A DNA stretch of 64,000 nucleotides from contig CAIRGO010000303.1 of NCBI GenBank assembly GCA_903878115.1, positions 20,664-84,663 of the forward strand, read 5' to 3'. Origin of the DNA: Akkermansiaceae bacterium. Lineage in GTDB: Bacteria; Verrucomicrobiota; Verrucomicrobiia; Verrucomicrobiales; Akkermansiaceae. The notes under the pieces were generated by a model that saw only the letters and a program-made list of their open reading frames with translations, did no database searches and was not told where the DNA came from. The position numbers and the translations under genes are program-made. Of this stretch, positions 8,371 through 17,495 are shown one piece after another (within the stretch, counting starts at the first letter, position 1; every line of letters starts with the position of its first letter).

Positions 8371-9693
8371 GTGGAGGAAATTAATGCAGCTCGTGAAATA
8401 GCCAGTCGTCTGGTTGATGCAGGGCATGTAGCGTTGTTTGCGGGTGGCTGTGTGCGAGATTTCTTGATGGGGCGTACTCCGAAAGATTACGATATCGCCA
8501 CCTCGGCCACGCCGCAACAGGTGTTGGCGATATTTCCGAAAAGTAATGAAGTAGGAGCTCATTTTGGTGTGGTGATCGTCAAAAATCACGGCCATCACAT
8601 TGAGGTGGCAACGTTTCGGACAGATGGTTCGTACAGCGATAGTCGTCGTCCAGATCATGTGATTTTCTCCACGGCGGAAGATGATGCGCAACGTCGTGAT
8701 TTTACCATGAACGGATTATTCCAAGATCCGTTTACAGATAAAGTGATCGACTACGTTGGTGGATCTATTGATCTCCATGCTGGAATACTGCGTGCAATTG
8801 GTGATCCTCATTTGCGTTTTTCAGAAGATGCTCTGCGCTTGCTGAGAGCCATTCGATTTGCAACGTGTTTGCAATTTACCATCGAAGAAAATACGTGGCA
8901 GGCCATCATGACACATGCAGCATTGTTAGCCAATATTTCACCAGAGAGAATTCGCGATGAGTTGGCGAAAATGTTAGTGTCGCCGCATCGGGCACGGGCA
9001 TTTCAGTTTTTGGTTGATTCGACACTGATAAATTATTTTTGGCCTGAAGTTATCGCGTTGATGGGATGCGAACAGCCGCCCGAGTGGCATCCTGAGGGTG
9101 ATGTTTTCATTCATACGAAAATTATGTTAGAGATGCTTGGCGACAATGTTTCGTTAGAGCTAGCACTCGCGGTGTTGCTTCACGATATTGCCAAGCCGCC
9201 CACGCGCACGATTGATGCTGATACGGGTCGCATTCGATTCAATGGTCATGATGCCTTAGGTGCTGAAATGGCGACAGAGATGCTCAAACGCCTGCGTTTT
9301 TCTAACGAAATCATCGATGCCGTAGTGCCGATGGTCGCTCGGCACATGCAGTTCATGAATGTGCAGCAAATGCGGGTGGCAAAGCTCAAACGCTTTATGT
9401 CTACTCCCACTTTTACACAAGAGTTGGAATTGCATCGCGTGGATTGTGGCTCGAGTAATGGCTTTACCGATAATTGGGAATATTTAATAGCGAAAGGTGA
9501 AGAATTCTCTCGCGAACCACTCATCCCGCCGCCACTGATCACTGGCCGAGATTTGATCGCTGCAGGAATGTCACCAGGCCCTTTGTTTCGTGAAATTCTC
9601 GATGAAATAGAAACGGAACAGTTAGAAGGTAGATTGATCACCCGTGAGCAAGCACTCTCCGTGTTTCAGGAAAAGTGGTTGCCCAAAGTTTGA
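8371..9693 (+). CDS. CCA tRNA nucleotidyltransferase (polymerase beta superfamily, HD-type)
   Basis: Adds or repairs the CCA end of tRNA, or acts as the related poly(A) polymerase. It is 440 residues. The nucleotidyltransferase head shows FAGGCVRDFLMG near 24-35 and DYDIAT with the catalytic acids near 39-44; RRDFTMNGL and the RFSEDALRLLRAIRFA signature follow. The second half has a metal-type HD motif (VLLHDIAKP), so it is the HD-containing subtype. The start is GTG at 8371; an in-frame stop 12 bases upstream excludes any earlier start. No Shine-Dalgarno sequence is visible. It converges on the DUF1501 gene with a 7-bp gap. Confidence 0.9.
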   Translation: MEEINAAREIASRLVDAGHVALFAGGCVRDFLMGRTPKDYDIATSATPQQVLAIFPKSNEVGAHFGVVIVKNHGHHIEVATFRTDGSYSDSRRPDHVIFSTAEDDAQRRDFTMNGLFQDPFTDKVIDYVGGSIDLHAGILRAIGDPHLRFSEDALRLLRAIRFATCLQFTIEENTWQAIMTHAALLANISPERIRDELAKMLVSPHRARAFQFLVDSTLINYFWPEVIALMGCEQPPEWHPEGDVFIHTKIMLEMLGDNVSLELALAVLLHDIAKPPTRTIDADTGRIRFNGHDALGAEMATEMLKRLRFSNEIIDAVVPMVARHMQFMNVQQMRVAKLKRFMSTPTFTQELELHRVDCGSSNGFTDNWEYLIAKGEEFSREPLIPPPLITGRDLIAAGMSPGPLFREILDEIETEQLEGRLITREQALSVFQEKWLPKV

Positions 9694-9700
9694 TCGCTGA

Positions 9701-11113
9701 TTAGGCGAGAATTTCTTTAATGACCCGTGCAGGCTCTACGCCGCTTAGTTTGAAGTCGAGACCTTGGAATTTATAGGTGAATGCTTGATCGTTGATGCCA
9801 CAAAGCTTGAGCATCGTAGCATGAAGATCGTGAACCGTAGTTTTATTGAGCGCCGCGCCGTAGCCGAGTTCATCAGTTTTTCCATGAACAACGCCACCTT
9901 TGATACCGCCGCCCGCTAACAGGGTTGTGAACGCATTGATGTGATGATCACGTCCTGATCCTTGGCCCATCGGCGTTCTGCCGAACTCGCCACCCCAGAT
10001 GATGAGGGTGTCTTCTAACATACCGCGTTGGGCTAAATCACTGATTAACGCAGCGGATGCTTGATCGGTGCTGCGTGCGGCGACAGGCATATTTTTTTCA
10101 ATGCCGCTGTGATGATCCCATCCACGATGGTAAAGCTGCACAAAACGAACTCCGCGCTCTACCATGCGTCGCGCTAGCAAGCAGTTGCGCGCGAAGCTTG
10201 GTTTGTTGAGGTCCGTGAGTCCATAAAGATCTAAAATGTTTTGCGGCTCCTTTGAAATTTCTGTTAGGTCGGGAACTGACGCTTGCATGCGAAATGCCAT
10301 TTCGTATTGAGAGATACGCGCGGCAATTTCTTTATCGTGTCGCGTTTCCGCGAGAGTGCCGTTCATGCGCTTTATTTCATCGACAACTTGACGCTGTGAC
10401 GACTGGCAAATTCCCTCTGGATTGCCAAGATAATGCACGGCGGCTCCATTGGATTGAAATTGAACGCCTTGGTATTTTCCTGGCAAAAATCCTGCCGACC
10501 ACTGACGCGAGCTTACCGGTTGATTGCCTGCGCCTTCTGCAGACATCAGAACGATGTAGCCTGGCAAATTCGATGTTTCTGCACCGAGTCCGTATAGCAG
10601 CCATGATCCCATTGATGGCCGGCCTTTGACGATCGAGCCGCTATTAAAAAAGGCATGCGCGGGATCATGATTGATTTGCTCTGTCGTCATTGAATTGATG
10701 ACTGCGAACTGATCAATGATTTTCCCCATGTGCGGAAACAGTTCTGATACCCAAGTGCCCGATTTTCCTTGTTGAGTAAAATTCGTGAATGGACCTCGCG
10801 CTATCAGCTTAGCTCCTTGCAATTGTGCCAACTGCTGGCCTTTCGTGAACGATTCAGGAAATGGCTGGCCGTTGAGTTTTTTCAATTCTGGTTTGTAGTC
10901 AAAAGATTCAAACTGTGATGGGCCGCCAGCCATACACAGGTGAATGATTCGTTTTGCTTTGGGCGCAAATGGCAACATTCCGTCATAAAGACCGGTCCAA
11001 GGTGCTTGTTCAGCTTGGGCCTGTTGCATCAGTGAAGCCAAAGCGATTCCGCCGAGTCCAGCGAAGGATTGATCGAGAAATGAGCGACGATTGATGGAGA
11101 GTGAATGATTCAT
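9701..11113 (-). CDS. DUF1501 protein (sulfatase-like fold), Tat-type leader
   Basis: A 470-residue exported protein of the DUF1501 family, abundant in Planctomycetes and Verrucomicrobia, related in fold to alkaline phosphatase and sulfatase. The N-terminus has NRRSFLDQSFAGLGG, a twin-arginine leader of the kind usual in this family. Family landmarks include HLCMAGGPSQFESFD near 58-72, FARNCLLARRMVERGVRFV, WDHHSG, IIWGGEFGRTP and the GRDHH segment. It lies 12 bp after the DUF1549/1553 cytochrome gene, its standard partner. The biochemical role of the pair is not established. Confidence 0.93.
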   Translation of the reverse strand: MNHSLSINRRSFLDQSFAGLGGIALASLMQQAQAEQAPWTGLYDGMLPFAPKAKRIIHLCMAGGPSQFESFDYKPELKKLNGQPFPESFTKGQQLAQLQGAKLIARGPFTNFTQQGKSGTWVSELFPHMGKIIDQFAVINSMTTEQINHDPAHAFFNSGSIVKGRPSMGSWLLYGLGAETSNLPGYIVLMSAEGAGNQPVSSRQWSAGFLPGKYQGVQFQSNGAAVHYLGNPEGICQSSQRQVVDEIKRMNGTLAETRHDKEIAARISQYEMAFRMQASVPDLTEISKEPQNILDLYGLTDLNKPSFARNCLLARRMVERGVRFVQLYHRGWDHHSGIEKNMPVAARSTDQASAALISDLAQRGMLEDTLIIWGGEFGRTPMGQGSGRDHHINAFTTLLAGGGIKGGVVHGKTDELGYGAALNKTTVHDLHATMLKLCGINDQAFTYKFQGLDFKLSGVEPARVIKEILA

Positions 11114-11125
11114 CGGGTAAATAGG

Positions 11126-14100
11126 TTAGTATCGAGTGATGGTTTCGTGAAGATTGAGAATGACGCGGCACGATTGTGCAAGCGCTGCCAGTTCAGGAGT
11201 GAATTTCGTAGATTTGTTTTCACCTGATTGAAATAGGGCAAGCTGTTTTTGATAGAACTTTGTTAGCCCTTCGAGTTCAGAAGCTGAAGGTTCTCTTGTA
11301 AGCGCGAGTATAAATGCTTGTTTGATCGAATCAGAAGGTGTCGCGGTCTCTACTCGTTTGGCGAGTGATTCATAGGCTTCCACAAAAACGGGATCATTGA
11401 GTAAAGTAAGTGCCTGCTGCGGAGTGTTCGCTTGTAGTCGATCCGCTGCGCATTCCTCTCGCGAAGGTGCATCAAAATTGGCTAACTCAGGATGCAAAAA
11501 TGTGCGTTGCCAGTGTGTGTATAATCCACGGCGGTAGCGTCCATGACCAGGATCCGTGATGTAGTCGCGATCAGGAAATTGTATCGCAGTATAATATCCA
11601 GGTGGTTGATACGGTTTGGCAGGAAGCCCTCCCACATAATCTGTATCCAACAATCCAGCAATGGTGAGTGCGTTGTCTCTGATGAATTCTGCATCCAACC
11701 GACGACCAGTCTGTTGAGCGAGCAGACGATTGAGTGGATCAATTTCATCCAAGTCTTTGCGTGTGGCAGCGGCTTGTTGATAGGTGCGACTAGTAACGAT
11801 CAAGCGCACCATGTGTTTTGTATCCCATCCTGAATCACGGAATTCAGAGGCAAGCCAATCTAACAATTCTTGGTGTGAGGGAGCTTCGCCTTGCCCGCCG
11901 AGGTCATCCAAAACATTGGAAATTCCTTTACCAAAAAATTGTTTCCATAGTCGATTGACGTAGTGACGTGCCGTAAGTGGGTTTTCTTTTGCAGTGATCC
12001 AATTGGCGAGATCGAGACGAGTGAGATCACGATTTTTTGGCACAGAATCAGTGGGTAAAAATGAAAGTATTGCTGGTTTGACAATTTCTCCGGATTCATC
12101 TTGCCAATTTCCACGTGGTAAAATGCGCGTGACCAATTTTTCTTTTTCAGGCACAGCGATTGTCGTTAGTGTTCGTGACCAGCCAGCTAACGAAGAGCGG
12201 ATTTCTGTTAGAATAACTTTGCACGAGGGCGAAAGCTTTGCTTCAGGGGTATTGCAAAGATGATAATCGGCGGATGATGATTCTAGGTTAGCGAGAAAAT
12301 GCGATGTAAACGCTGGCTGTCCTGGTATGGGATTGAGTATGGGGGAAACCGCAATACGAATGCGACCAATATCGTTAGACTTAATGCGCGCTATCAATCT
12401 AGCTCCTTCGGGAAGTGTCATCGGTGTGGGTAAACACAGCACAGCTGTTTGTATTCGCTGCGTTAATTCCAGTGGATACTCTAGCCGAGCAGGAGCACTC
12501 ATCCAAGTGGCACCGAAGCTAACAGTTTTCGGGAAACCATTGGTATAATCATCGGGACGACTCAAATCAGCTTGTGTATAGGCAGCCTTGATGGGGGTGA
12601 TTTTTCCGGTGCTATCGACAATTTCCATGCTAGGTGTCATGGTAAAATGCCCACCAGCTGAACGGCCAATTTGATTTTTATTGGTCGCGTCAGGCATAGC
12701 CTCGATGCGCACACTGCCAAAAGATGAAGCAGGAGAAGTTAGTTCGAGAGTGATTTCCTCGTCCTTGATCACTGGCCCGCTAAGCAATACGGAGCCATCA
12801 GTCTGAATGGCAGCAGGTGTCGTCTTGTTAGCTTTGGCAGCACTTATAGGCAATACTTCCCAGCCATCAGGATGAGCGGCGGCAAATGGTTTGATGTTGG
12901 TAATCCATGCTTGTAATGTCTCCTTTGGAACTGGATTTTTGTTTAATTCTTGATCCATCGAAACTTGCAGTTTCGCGATACGATTAAGCAATGATGCTGA
13001 TTGGGAAATGAACTCTGGGGGAAAGGGGTAATCGTTCTCGAAGCCTTTTAAGTCGGGATTTGGTGTGTACTGATAATCGGAATAAACGCCCCATTGCTTG
13101 ACATCATTAAAAAAGGCGGCAAGTGAGTAAAAATCTTTCGCTTTGATAGGGTCGTATTTGTGATCGTGACATTCGGCGCAACCAGTGGTTTGTCCCAGAA
13201 ATGCAATGCCCACTGCTTTGACACGATCAGCGGCTGATTTTGCCAAATACTCTTTTGGCTGTGCTCCACCTTCACGGGTCATCAAATTGAGTCGATTGAA
13301 TGCCGATGCAATCCGTTGTTCATCGGTAGGGTTCGGTAATAGGTCGCCGGCCAATTGTTCACGAGTGAACTGATCGAATGGTTTGTTTTTGTTAAAACTG
13401 TTGATCACGTAATCGCGATAGGAAAAAACGTTGGCATTCTGGTCGCCGTGAAAACCGACCGTGTCAGCGTAGCGTACTACATCGAGCCATGGCACGGCCA
13501 TACGTTCGCCATAACGTGGTGAGGCAAGTAGTGCTTCGACTTTTTCGCTGTAATGCTCAGGTGATGCCGTAAATGCGGCGACGTCGGCTGGTGACGGAGG
13601 CAGACCTGTTAGGTCAAGACTGAGACGTCGCAGTAGATCATGAGGCTTTGCTTGTTGCGTCGGCGAGATGCCTTTTTTCTCTAACGGCTCAAGAATGAAT
13701 GAGTCAATCGGATTGTTTACCTTGCCTTTGACAACAGGGATCTCGGGGCGTTTGATCGGAGTGTAAGACCAGTGAGGTTCGTAAGTAGCGCCTTCCACGA
13801 TCCATTGTTCTAACAAGGCACGCTCCTCCGGTTTGATCGTTTTGTGACTTTTCGGCGGGGGCATCACTTCATCCGGATCTTTTGAATCAATGTGCTTGAG
13901 CATTTTACTCTCAGCAGGTTTACCAGCAACGATAGCAAATCCTTGGCTTTCAGTGAGCGGGGCCAGTGCGCTTTCTGCGAGATCAAGACGCAGACCCGCT
14001 TCACGATGCTTCGCATCTGGTCCATGGCAGGCGATGCATTTGTCGCTAAGGATCGGTCGAATATCGCGATTGAATCGCACCTGAGCTGACGCGGGGCCAG

Positions 14101-14146
14101 TTAGTGATGCTATTGCGATAAAAGAAAGTGTGCGGGAGAATCTCAT
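11126..14146 (-). CDS. Planctomycete-type cytochrome with DUF1549 and DUF1553
   Basis: About 1006 residues, exported (signal MRFSRTLSFIAIASLTGPASA). Order: PSCyt1 haem-c motif CIACH near residue 38 with MPPPKSHKTI; DUF1549 from near 140, including a second CxxCH (CAECHDHKYDP); a variable insert of about 250 residues with beta-rich character; then DUF1553 (LTRLDLANWI, ARHYVNRLWKQFFGKGI, SHQELLDWLASEF, NTPQQALTLLNDP). The start is ATG at 14146: the upstream ATG at 14191 would put 15 polar residues before the signal peptide. It heads the operon with the DUF1501 gene. Confidence 0.92.
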   Translation of the reverse strand: MRFSRTLSFIAIASLTGPASAQVRFNRDIRPILSDKCIACHGPDAKHREAGLRLDLAESALAPLTESQGFAIVAGKPAESKMLKHIDSKDPDEVMPPPKSHKTIKPEERALLEQWIVEGATYEPHWSYTPIKRPEIPVVKGKVNNPIDSFILEPLEKKGISPTQQAKPHDLLRRLSLDLTGLPPSPADVAAFTASPEHYSEKVEALLASPRYGERMAVPWLDVVRYADTVGFHGDQNANVFSYRDYVINSFNKNKPFDQFTREQLAGDLLPNPTDEQRIASAFNRLNLMTREGGAQPKEYLAKSAADRVKAVGIAFLGQTTGCAECHDHKYDPIKAKDFYSLAAFFNDVKQWGVYSDYQYTPNPDLKGFENDYPFPPEFISQSASLLNRIAKLQVSMDQELNKNPVPKETLQAWITNIKPFAAAHPDGWEVLPISAAKANKTTPAAIQTDGSVLLSGPVIKDEEITLELTSPASSFGSVRIEAMPDATNKNQIGRSAGGHFTMTPSMEIVDSTGKITPIKAAYTQADLSRPDDYTNGFPKTVSFGATWMSAPARLEYPLELTQRIQTAVLCLPTPMTLPEGARLIARIKSNDIGRIRIAVSPILNPIPGQPAFTSHFLANLESSSADYHLCNTPEAKLSPSCKVILTEIRSSLAGWSRTLTTIAVPEKEKLVTRILPRGNWQDESGEIVKPAILSFLPTDSVPKNRDLTRLDLANWITAKENPLTARHYVNRLWKQFFGKGISNVLDDLGGQGEAPSHQELLDWLASEFRDSGWDTKHMVRLIVTSRTYQQAAATRKDLDEIDPLNRLLAQQTGRRLDAEFIRDNALTIAGLLDTDYVGGLPAKPYQPPGYYTAIQFPDRDYITDPGHGRYRRGLYTHWQRTFLHPELANFDAPSREECAADRLQANTPQQALTLLNDPVFVEAYESLAKRVETATPSDSIKQAFILALTREPSASELEGLTKFYQKQLALFQSGENKSTKFTPELAALAQSCRVILNLHETITRY

Positions 14147-14150
14147 ATTT

Positions 14151-14163
14151 GTTACAGTGTAAC
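14151..14163. promoter_or_regulatory. Short palindrome just upstream of the DUF1549/1553 start
   Basis: gttac-agt-gtaac forms a 5-bp inverted repeat with a 3-base centre, five bases from the ATG at 14146 and in the divergent gap shared with the GreA/B-like gene. It could be an operator; at this length chance is a real alternative. Confidence 0.2.
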
Positions 14164-14256
14164 TACGTTGCGGAAGTGCGCAAGTTTTCATGGAAAGGAA
14201 ATCAGAAATTCATCATTTTTTCAGAAGAAATCTTGTGCAATCATACATGGTAATTT

Positions 14257-14733
14257 ATGGAAAAGCTTGCGATGATAAAATTTCTATTACTTGAGCAAAT
14301 TCGAACGGAACTGCGTGCGCAGTTAGTTCGCTTATCAATGGCTGCATTGGATGCTCATGCCGCTGCCACTGACGCAGGTAGCAAAGCTGAGAGCAAGTAT
14401 GATACCCGCAATTTGGAATCCTCTTATCTGGCTACGGGGCAGGCGCGACAAGTAGATGAACTTGCAGAGAGTGTGCGGATTTTTGATGCGCTGGAGTTAT
14501 CGGATTTTGCCCCTGATGCTCTGATTGATGTTGGAGCTTTGGTGGGGGCATCCGTCGCCGGAAGTTCTCTCTATTTTTTGATGGTTCCTAAATCTGGAGG
14601 ACTAGAGATTCACTTTGAAAATAATGAAATCACGTTGCTATCACCCGAAAGCAATTTGTATCAAAAATTGTTAGGGAGAAAAAAAGGCGATAGAATCGAT
14701 TCTCCATCCATGCAGGTAGTGATGGTCTGTTAA
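14257..14733 (+). CDS. GreA/GreB-like (FKBP-type C-domain) protein
   Basis: 158 residues. The segment AESKYDTRNLESSYLATGQARQVDEL resembles small proteobacterial proteins of the GreA/GreB C-terminal family, and a beta-rich tail (GASVAGSSLYFLMVPKSGG, ITLLSPESNLYQKLLGRKKGD) suits the FKBP-like fold with the usual SPLGxALLGKKxGD end replaced by SPESNLYQKLLGRKKGD. The N-terminal part is helical but shorter than the GreA coiled coil. It may bind the secondary channel of RNA polymerase or be a structural relative; transcript cleavage is not assured. Convergent with nuoF, 20-bp gap. ATG at 14272 is an alternative start. Confidence 0.65.
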   Translation: MEKLAMIKFLLLEQIRTELRAQLVRLSMAALDAHAAATDAGSKAESKYDTRNLESSYLATGQARQVDELAESVRIFDALELSDFAPDALIDVGALVGASVAGSSLYFLMVPKSGGLEIHFENNEITLLSPESNLYQKLLGRKKGDRIDSPSMQVVMVC

Positions 14734-14753
14734 GTTAGAGTAATGTCGAAAGA

Positions 14754-16154
14754 TTACACCTGTTGCAAAAATCTCCGCTGCGCTTCTTCTTCTGGATTAT
14801 GCGGTTTGTCTCGATTTTCTGGCTTTGTATCGGCGAGGAGTTCGTCGCGGAATTTTGCGACGATGGCTTCCACTGGCCACGAGCTAGCTTCGCCAAAGGC
14901 GCAGATGGTGCGGCCGTCGATTTGGTAGGCGACACTTTCGAGTGTGGTGATATCCTCGGGGCTAGCTTGCCCATCGACGAGGCGGTCGGTGATTTTTTTC
15001 ATCCACATGCTGCCTTCGCGGCAAGGGGTGCACTGACCGCAGGATTCGTGGGCGTAAAAAGCATTGATGTTGTTGAGCACCCAGGAGATTTTGCGGCTGT
15101 CGTCGATGACGATGACACCACCTGAACCTGCCATGGAGCCACAGGCGGCAAGGCTATCAAAGTCCATCGGGATGTCCCAGAATGCGAGATCACGGGTGCT
15201 GCCATCTGGGTTTTTGAGTTTGTAAACTTCATCGCAGCGGAGGATTTTCGAGGAAGAACCGCCGGGGATGACTGCTTTGAATTCGCGACCGTCTTTTGGT
15301 CCGCCACAGATGTCGTAGAGCAGTTCGCGCATGGTAAGTTTGCCGACTTCTACTTCAAAGTAGCCGGGCTTTTTCACATCGCCGGAGACGCAGAGAATCC
15401 GCGTGCCGGTGTTTTTTGCCACACCGAGTTTGGCGTATTCGTCGCCACCCATTTGCACGATGTGTTTTACATGGCAGAGCGATTCTACATTGTTTACAAT
15501 GGTCGGACACATATAGAGTCCGAGTGCCGCTGGGAAATAAGGTGGCTTGATGCGAGGGTAGGGGCGCTTGCCCTCTAACGATTCAATTAATCCTGTTTCC
15601 TCACCACAAATGTAAGCACCAGCTCCGCGATGCACGTAGATTTCTACGTCGAACCCACTGCCTAACACATTTTTGCCAACGAAATTTTTGCTGCGTGCTT
15701 CTTCGATCGCTTGCTCTACAATTTCAGCGGCGGCTGGGAATTCCTCGCGGATATAAATGTATGCCACATGAGCGCCAACGGCAAACGCCGAGATGACCAT
15801 GCCTTCGATCAATTGATGTGGGTCTTGGTGAAGAATGTATCGATCTTTGAAAGTTCCGGGTTCTGATTCATCACCATTGCAGATCAGATAGACTGGTTTG
15901 GTATTGTTCGGTGGGATAAATGTCCACTTCATTCCCGTAGGGAAACCCGCACCCCCACGACCGCGAAGGCCTGACTTTTTTACTTCCTCGGTGATATCTT
16001 TCGGCGCCATAGTGATGGCTTTTTTTAACTGCTCGTAGCCGCCATTCCGCAGGTAGCAGTCGATCGATGGATCATAATCCGCGCGATCCACATTTTTAAA
16101 AATGAGGCGATACTCGCGAGCGTGTGGTTCTTTTCCAGGAAGGTAGGTGATCAT
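14754..16154 (-). CDS. nuoF: NADH-quinone oxidoreductase subunit F
   Basis: The NADH-oxidising subunit of complex I, holding FMN, the NADH site and one 4Fe-4S cluster (N3). It is 466 residues. GLRGRGGAGFPTG at 62-74 is the FMN/NAD glycine-rich loop, NGDESEPGTFKDR follows, GAGAYICGEETGLIESLEG is the family signature, and ESCGQCTPCREG with a later Cys in RTICAFGEA supplies the cluster ligands. It is the last gene of the nuo locus, separated from nuoE by a toxin-antitoxin pair. No terminator-like hairpin with a U-tract was seen after its stop. Confidence 0.97.
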   Translation of the reverse strand: MITYLPGKEPHAREYRLIFKNVDRADYDPSIDCYLRNGGYEQLKKAITMAPKDITEEVKKSGLRGRGGAGFPTGMKWTFIPPNNTKPVYLICNGDESEPGTFKDRYILHQDPHQLIEGMVISAFAVGAHVAYIYIREEFPAAAEIVEQAIEEARSKNFVGKNVLGSGFDVEIYVHRGAGAYICGEETGLIESLEGKRPYPRIKPPYFPAALGLYMCPTIVNNVESLCHVKHIVQMGGDEYAKLGVAKNTGTRILCVSGDVKKPGYFEVEVGKLTMRELLYDICGGPKDGREFKAVIPGGSSSKILRCDEVYKLKNPDGSTRDLAFWDIPMDFDSLAACGSMAGSGGVIVIDDSRKISWVLNNINAFYAHESCGQCTPCREGSMWMKKITDRLVDGQASPEDITTLESVAYQIDGRTICAFGEASSWPVEAIVAKFRDELLADTKPENRDKPHNPEEEAQRRFLQQV

Positions 16155-16193
16155 GATGTTCTAAATTTATGAGGTGGTAAATGCGTTGACTCG

Positions 16194-16586
16194 TTAGATG
16201 AGTGTGGGGATGGAAATTACTTTCACTCCGTAAGGCGTGAAGCGATCGAAATCAGAAATATTACGGGTAGCAATTGGTTGTTGGGAACAGAATGCCGCTG
16301 CAGCGATCATGCAGTCGGCATGAGATCCGCGCTTACGACCAGTTTTATGAAAAAGACGTGAGGCAAATTCTGCCTGATCCTCGGAGAACGGGTGGATCCC
16401 TCCACGCAGGATGGCATGGACGGCATCCTTTTGCTCCTTGGTGTGAGGGCCATTGCAAAATTCCGACCAAGTGACGGCTGATGCCGCGAGTGGAATATTG
16501 CTTTTCAGCCACCCGTGCACCATTGCCACTTGAGCGGAATGGCTAGTGACAAGATCGATCAAAATATTTGTATCCAAATGAATCAC
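16194..16586 (-). CDS. PIN-domain toxin (VapC-like)
   Basis: About 130 residues with the PIN ribonuclease fold. Conserved acids are in place: D in IHLDTNILID, E in TWSEFCNGP, D in SHADCMIAAAA and D in NISDFDRFTP. Such toxins cut specific RNAs, often initiator tRNA or 23S rRNA loops. I chose GTG at 16586, giving a GTGA overlap with the antitoxin stop; GTG at 16595 would add three residues. It lies between nuoE and nuoF, same strand, 39 bp before nuoF, so nuoF may depend on transcripts crossing this module. Confidence 0.88.
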   Translation of the reverse strand: MIHLDTNILIDLVTSHSAQVAMVHGWLKSNIPLAASAVTWSEFCNGPHTKEQKDAVHAILRGGIHPFSEDQAEFASRLFHKTGRKRGSHADCMIAAAAFCSQQPIATRNISDFDRFTPYGVKVISIPTLI

Positions 16587-16864
16587 GACTCCCACCAGTA
16601 TTTGCGTTCTTCTCGTTCTGCACTGACCTCAGTGCGAAACTTCTCAGCTTCTTCGGCAACCAGACCACCGCCTTGTTGCAGCCATTCTAAAGCCTGCAAG
16701 GGGTCGATTTGCTGGTTTTCTACATCAGATTTTTCTTTGAATTGACGCACGGCACGGCGAATCACTTCAGCCTTCGAAATTCCCCATTTTTCACTCAATT
16801 CCTTCAGCGCTTGGATTGTCCAAGCGTCTAAAGCCATACTCGTTCTTTTTAATGCGTAACTCAT
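16583..16864 (-). CDS. Ribbon-helix-helix antitoxin of the PIN toxin
   Basis: Ninety-three residues. The N-terminus has a short strand (RTSMALDAW) and helices (IQALKELSEKWGISKAEVIRRAVRQF), the ribbon-helix-helix pattern of CopG/ParD-like DNA-binding antitoxins. The C-terminal half is acidic and low in hydrophobics (LVAEEAEKFRTEVSAEREERKYWWES), fitting a segment that wraps the toxin. The start at 16864 is ATG. It overlaps the toxin gene by 4 bp. Tandem 8-base repeats lie directly upstream and are a probable autoregulatory operator. Confidence 0.82.
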   Translation of the reverse strand: MSYALKRTSMALDAWTIQALKELSEKWGISKAEVIRRAVRQFKEKSDVENQQIDPLQALEWLQQGGGLVAEEAEKFRTEVSAEREERKYWWES

Positions 16865-16882
16865 GTGGTAATAGTGTGGTAA
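16864..16882. promoter_or_regulatory. Tandem operator-like repeats upstream of the RHH antitoxin
   Basis: tgtggtaa occurs at 16864-16871 and again at 16875-16882, an 11-base period that puts both copies on one face of the helix. The first copy touches the antitoxin ATG. Ribbon-helix-helix antitoxins commonly bind such tandem repeats to repress their own operon. A TTGCTA-like -35 element can be read on the minus strand upstream, but the -10 is poor. Confidence 0.5.
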
Positions 16883-16907
16883 CGGGGTGAAATAGCAAGA
16901 AAAATAA

Positions 16908-17471
16908 TCAGGAATACTTTTTCAGTAATGCCTCTGCCTGCTCTGGTATGACACCTTCGTAAAAATCATCGTTCACCATGCAGACCGGAGCAGAACCGCA
17001 GGAAGCGAGGCATTCCGCGAATTCGACAGAAAAATTTCCGCAAGGAGAAACGCTAACGGGGTGGTGATGAGAGTCTGCGTGTGAGCGATCGATTCCTGAG
17101 AGCTCACAGAGTTTTTCCATCAATTCGTATGAACCACCCATCGCGCAGGAAAGGGTGCGACAGACACGGATGTGGAATTTTCCTGGAGCAGATTGACGAA
17201 ATCCTGGGTAGAATGTTACCACTTCTAAGACTTTGATCGGTTCAATTCCAATTGTTGCAGCGACCCAATCGATCGCCGCAGCCGAGATGAAACCGTGGTG
17301 GTGCTGGATGTAGTGCAGCAAAGGCAACACGGCGGAACGTTTCTGTTGATCGGGAAACTGTGCGAGACGTTTTGTGGCTTCTGCTTCCAGTGCGGGTGTG
17401 ATGGCAAAAGGCGCAAAATTTTTCGTGCCTGGTGTTTCTTCAGAGGCGATGTTTTGGTCTAGAGAGGACAT
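16908..17471 (-). CDS. nuoE: NADH-quinone oxidoreductase subunit E
   Basis: The thioredoxin-fold [2Fe-2S] (N1a) subunit of complex I that docks with NuoF. It is 187 residues. The four ligands fall in the usual spacing: RVCRTLSC for the first pair and AECLASCGSAP for the second. The N-terminal ~25 residues are extra and polar. It is 24 bp downstream of nuoD and is followed, after 43 bp, by the RHH antitoxin gene rather than by nuoF. Confidence 0.96.
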   Translation of the reverse strand: MSSLDQNIASEETPGTKNFAPFAITPALEAEATKRLAQFPDQQKRSAVLPLLHYIQHHHGFISAAAIDWVAATIGIEPIKVLEVVTFYPGFRQSAPGKFHIRVCRTLSCAMGGSYELMEKLCELSGIDRSHADSHHHPVSVSPCGNFSVEFAECLASCGSAPVCMVNDDFYEGVIPEQAEALLKKYS

Positions 17472-17495
17472 GGGATAAATAGAAAAAGTGAGAGG

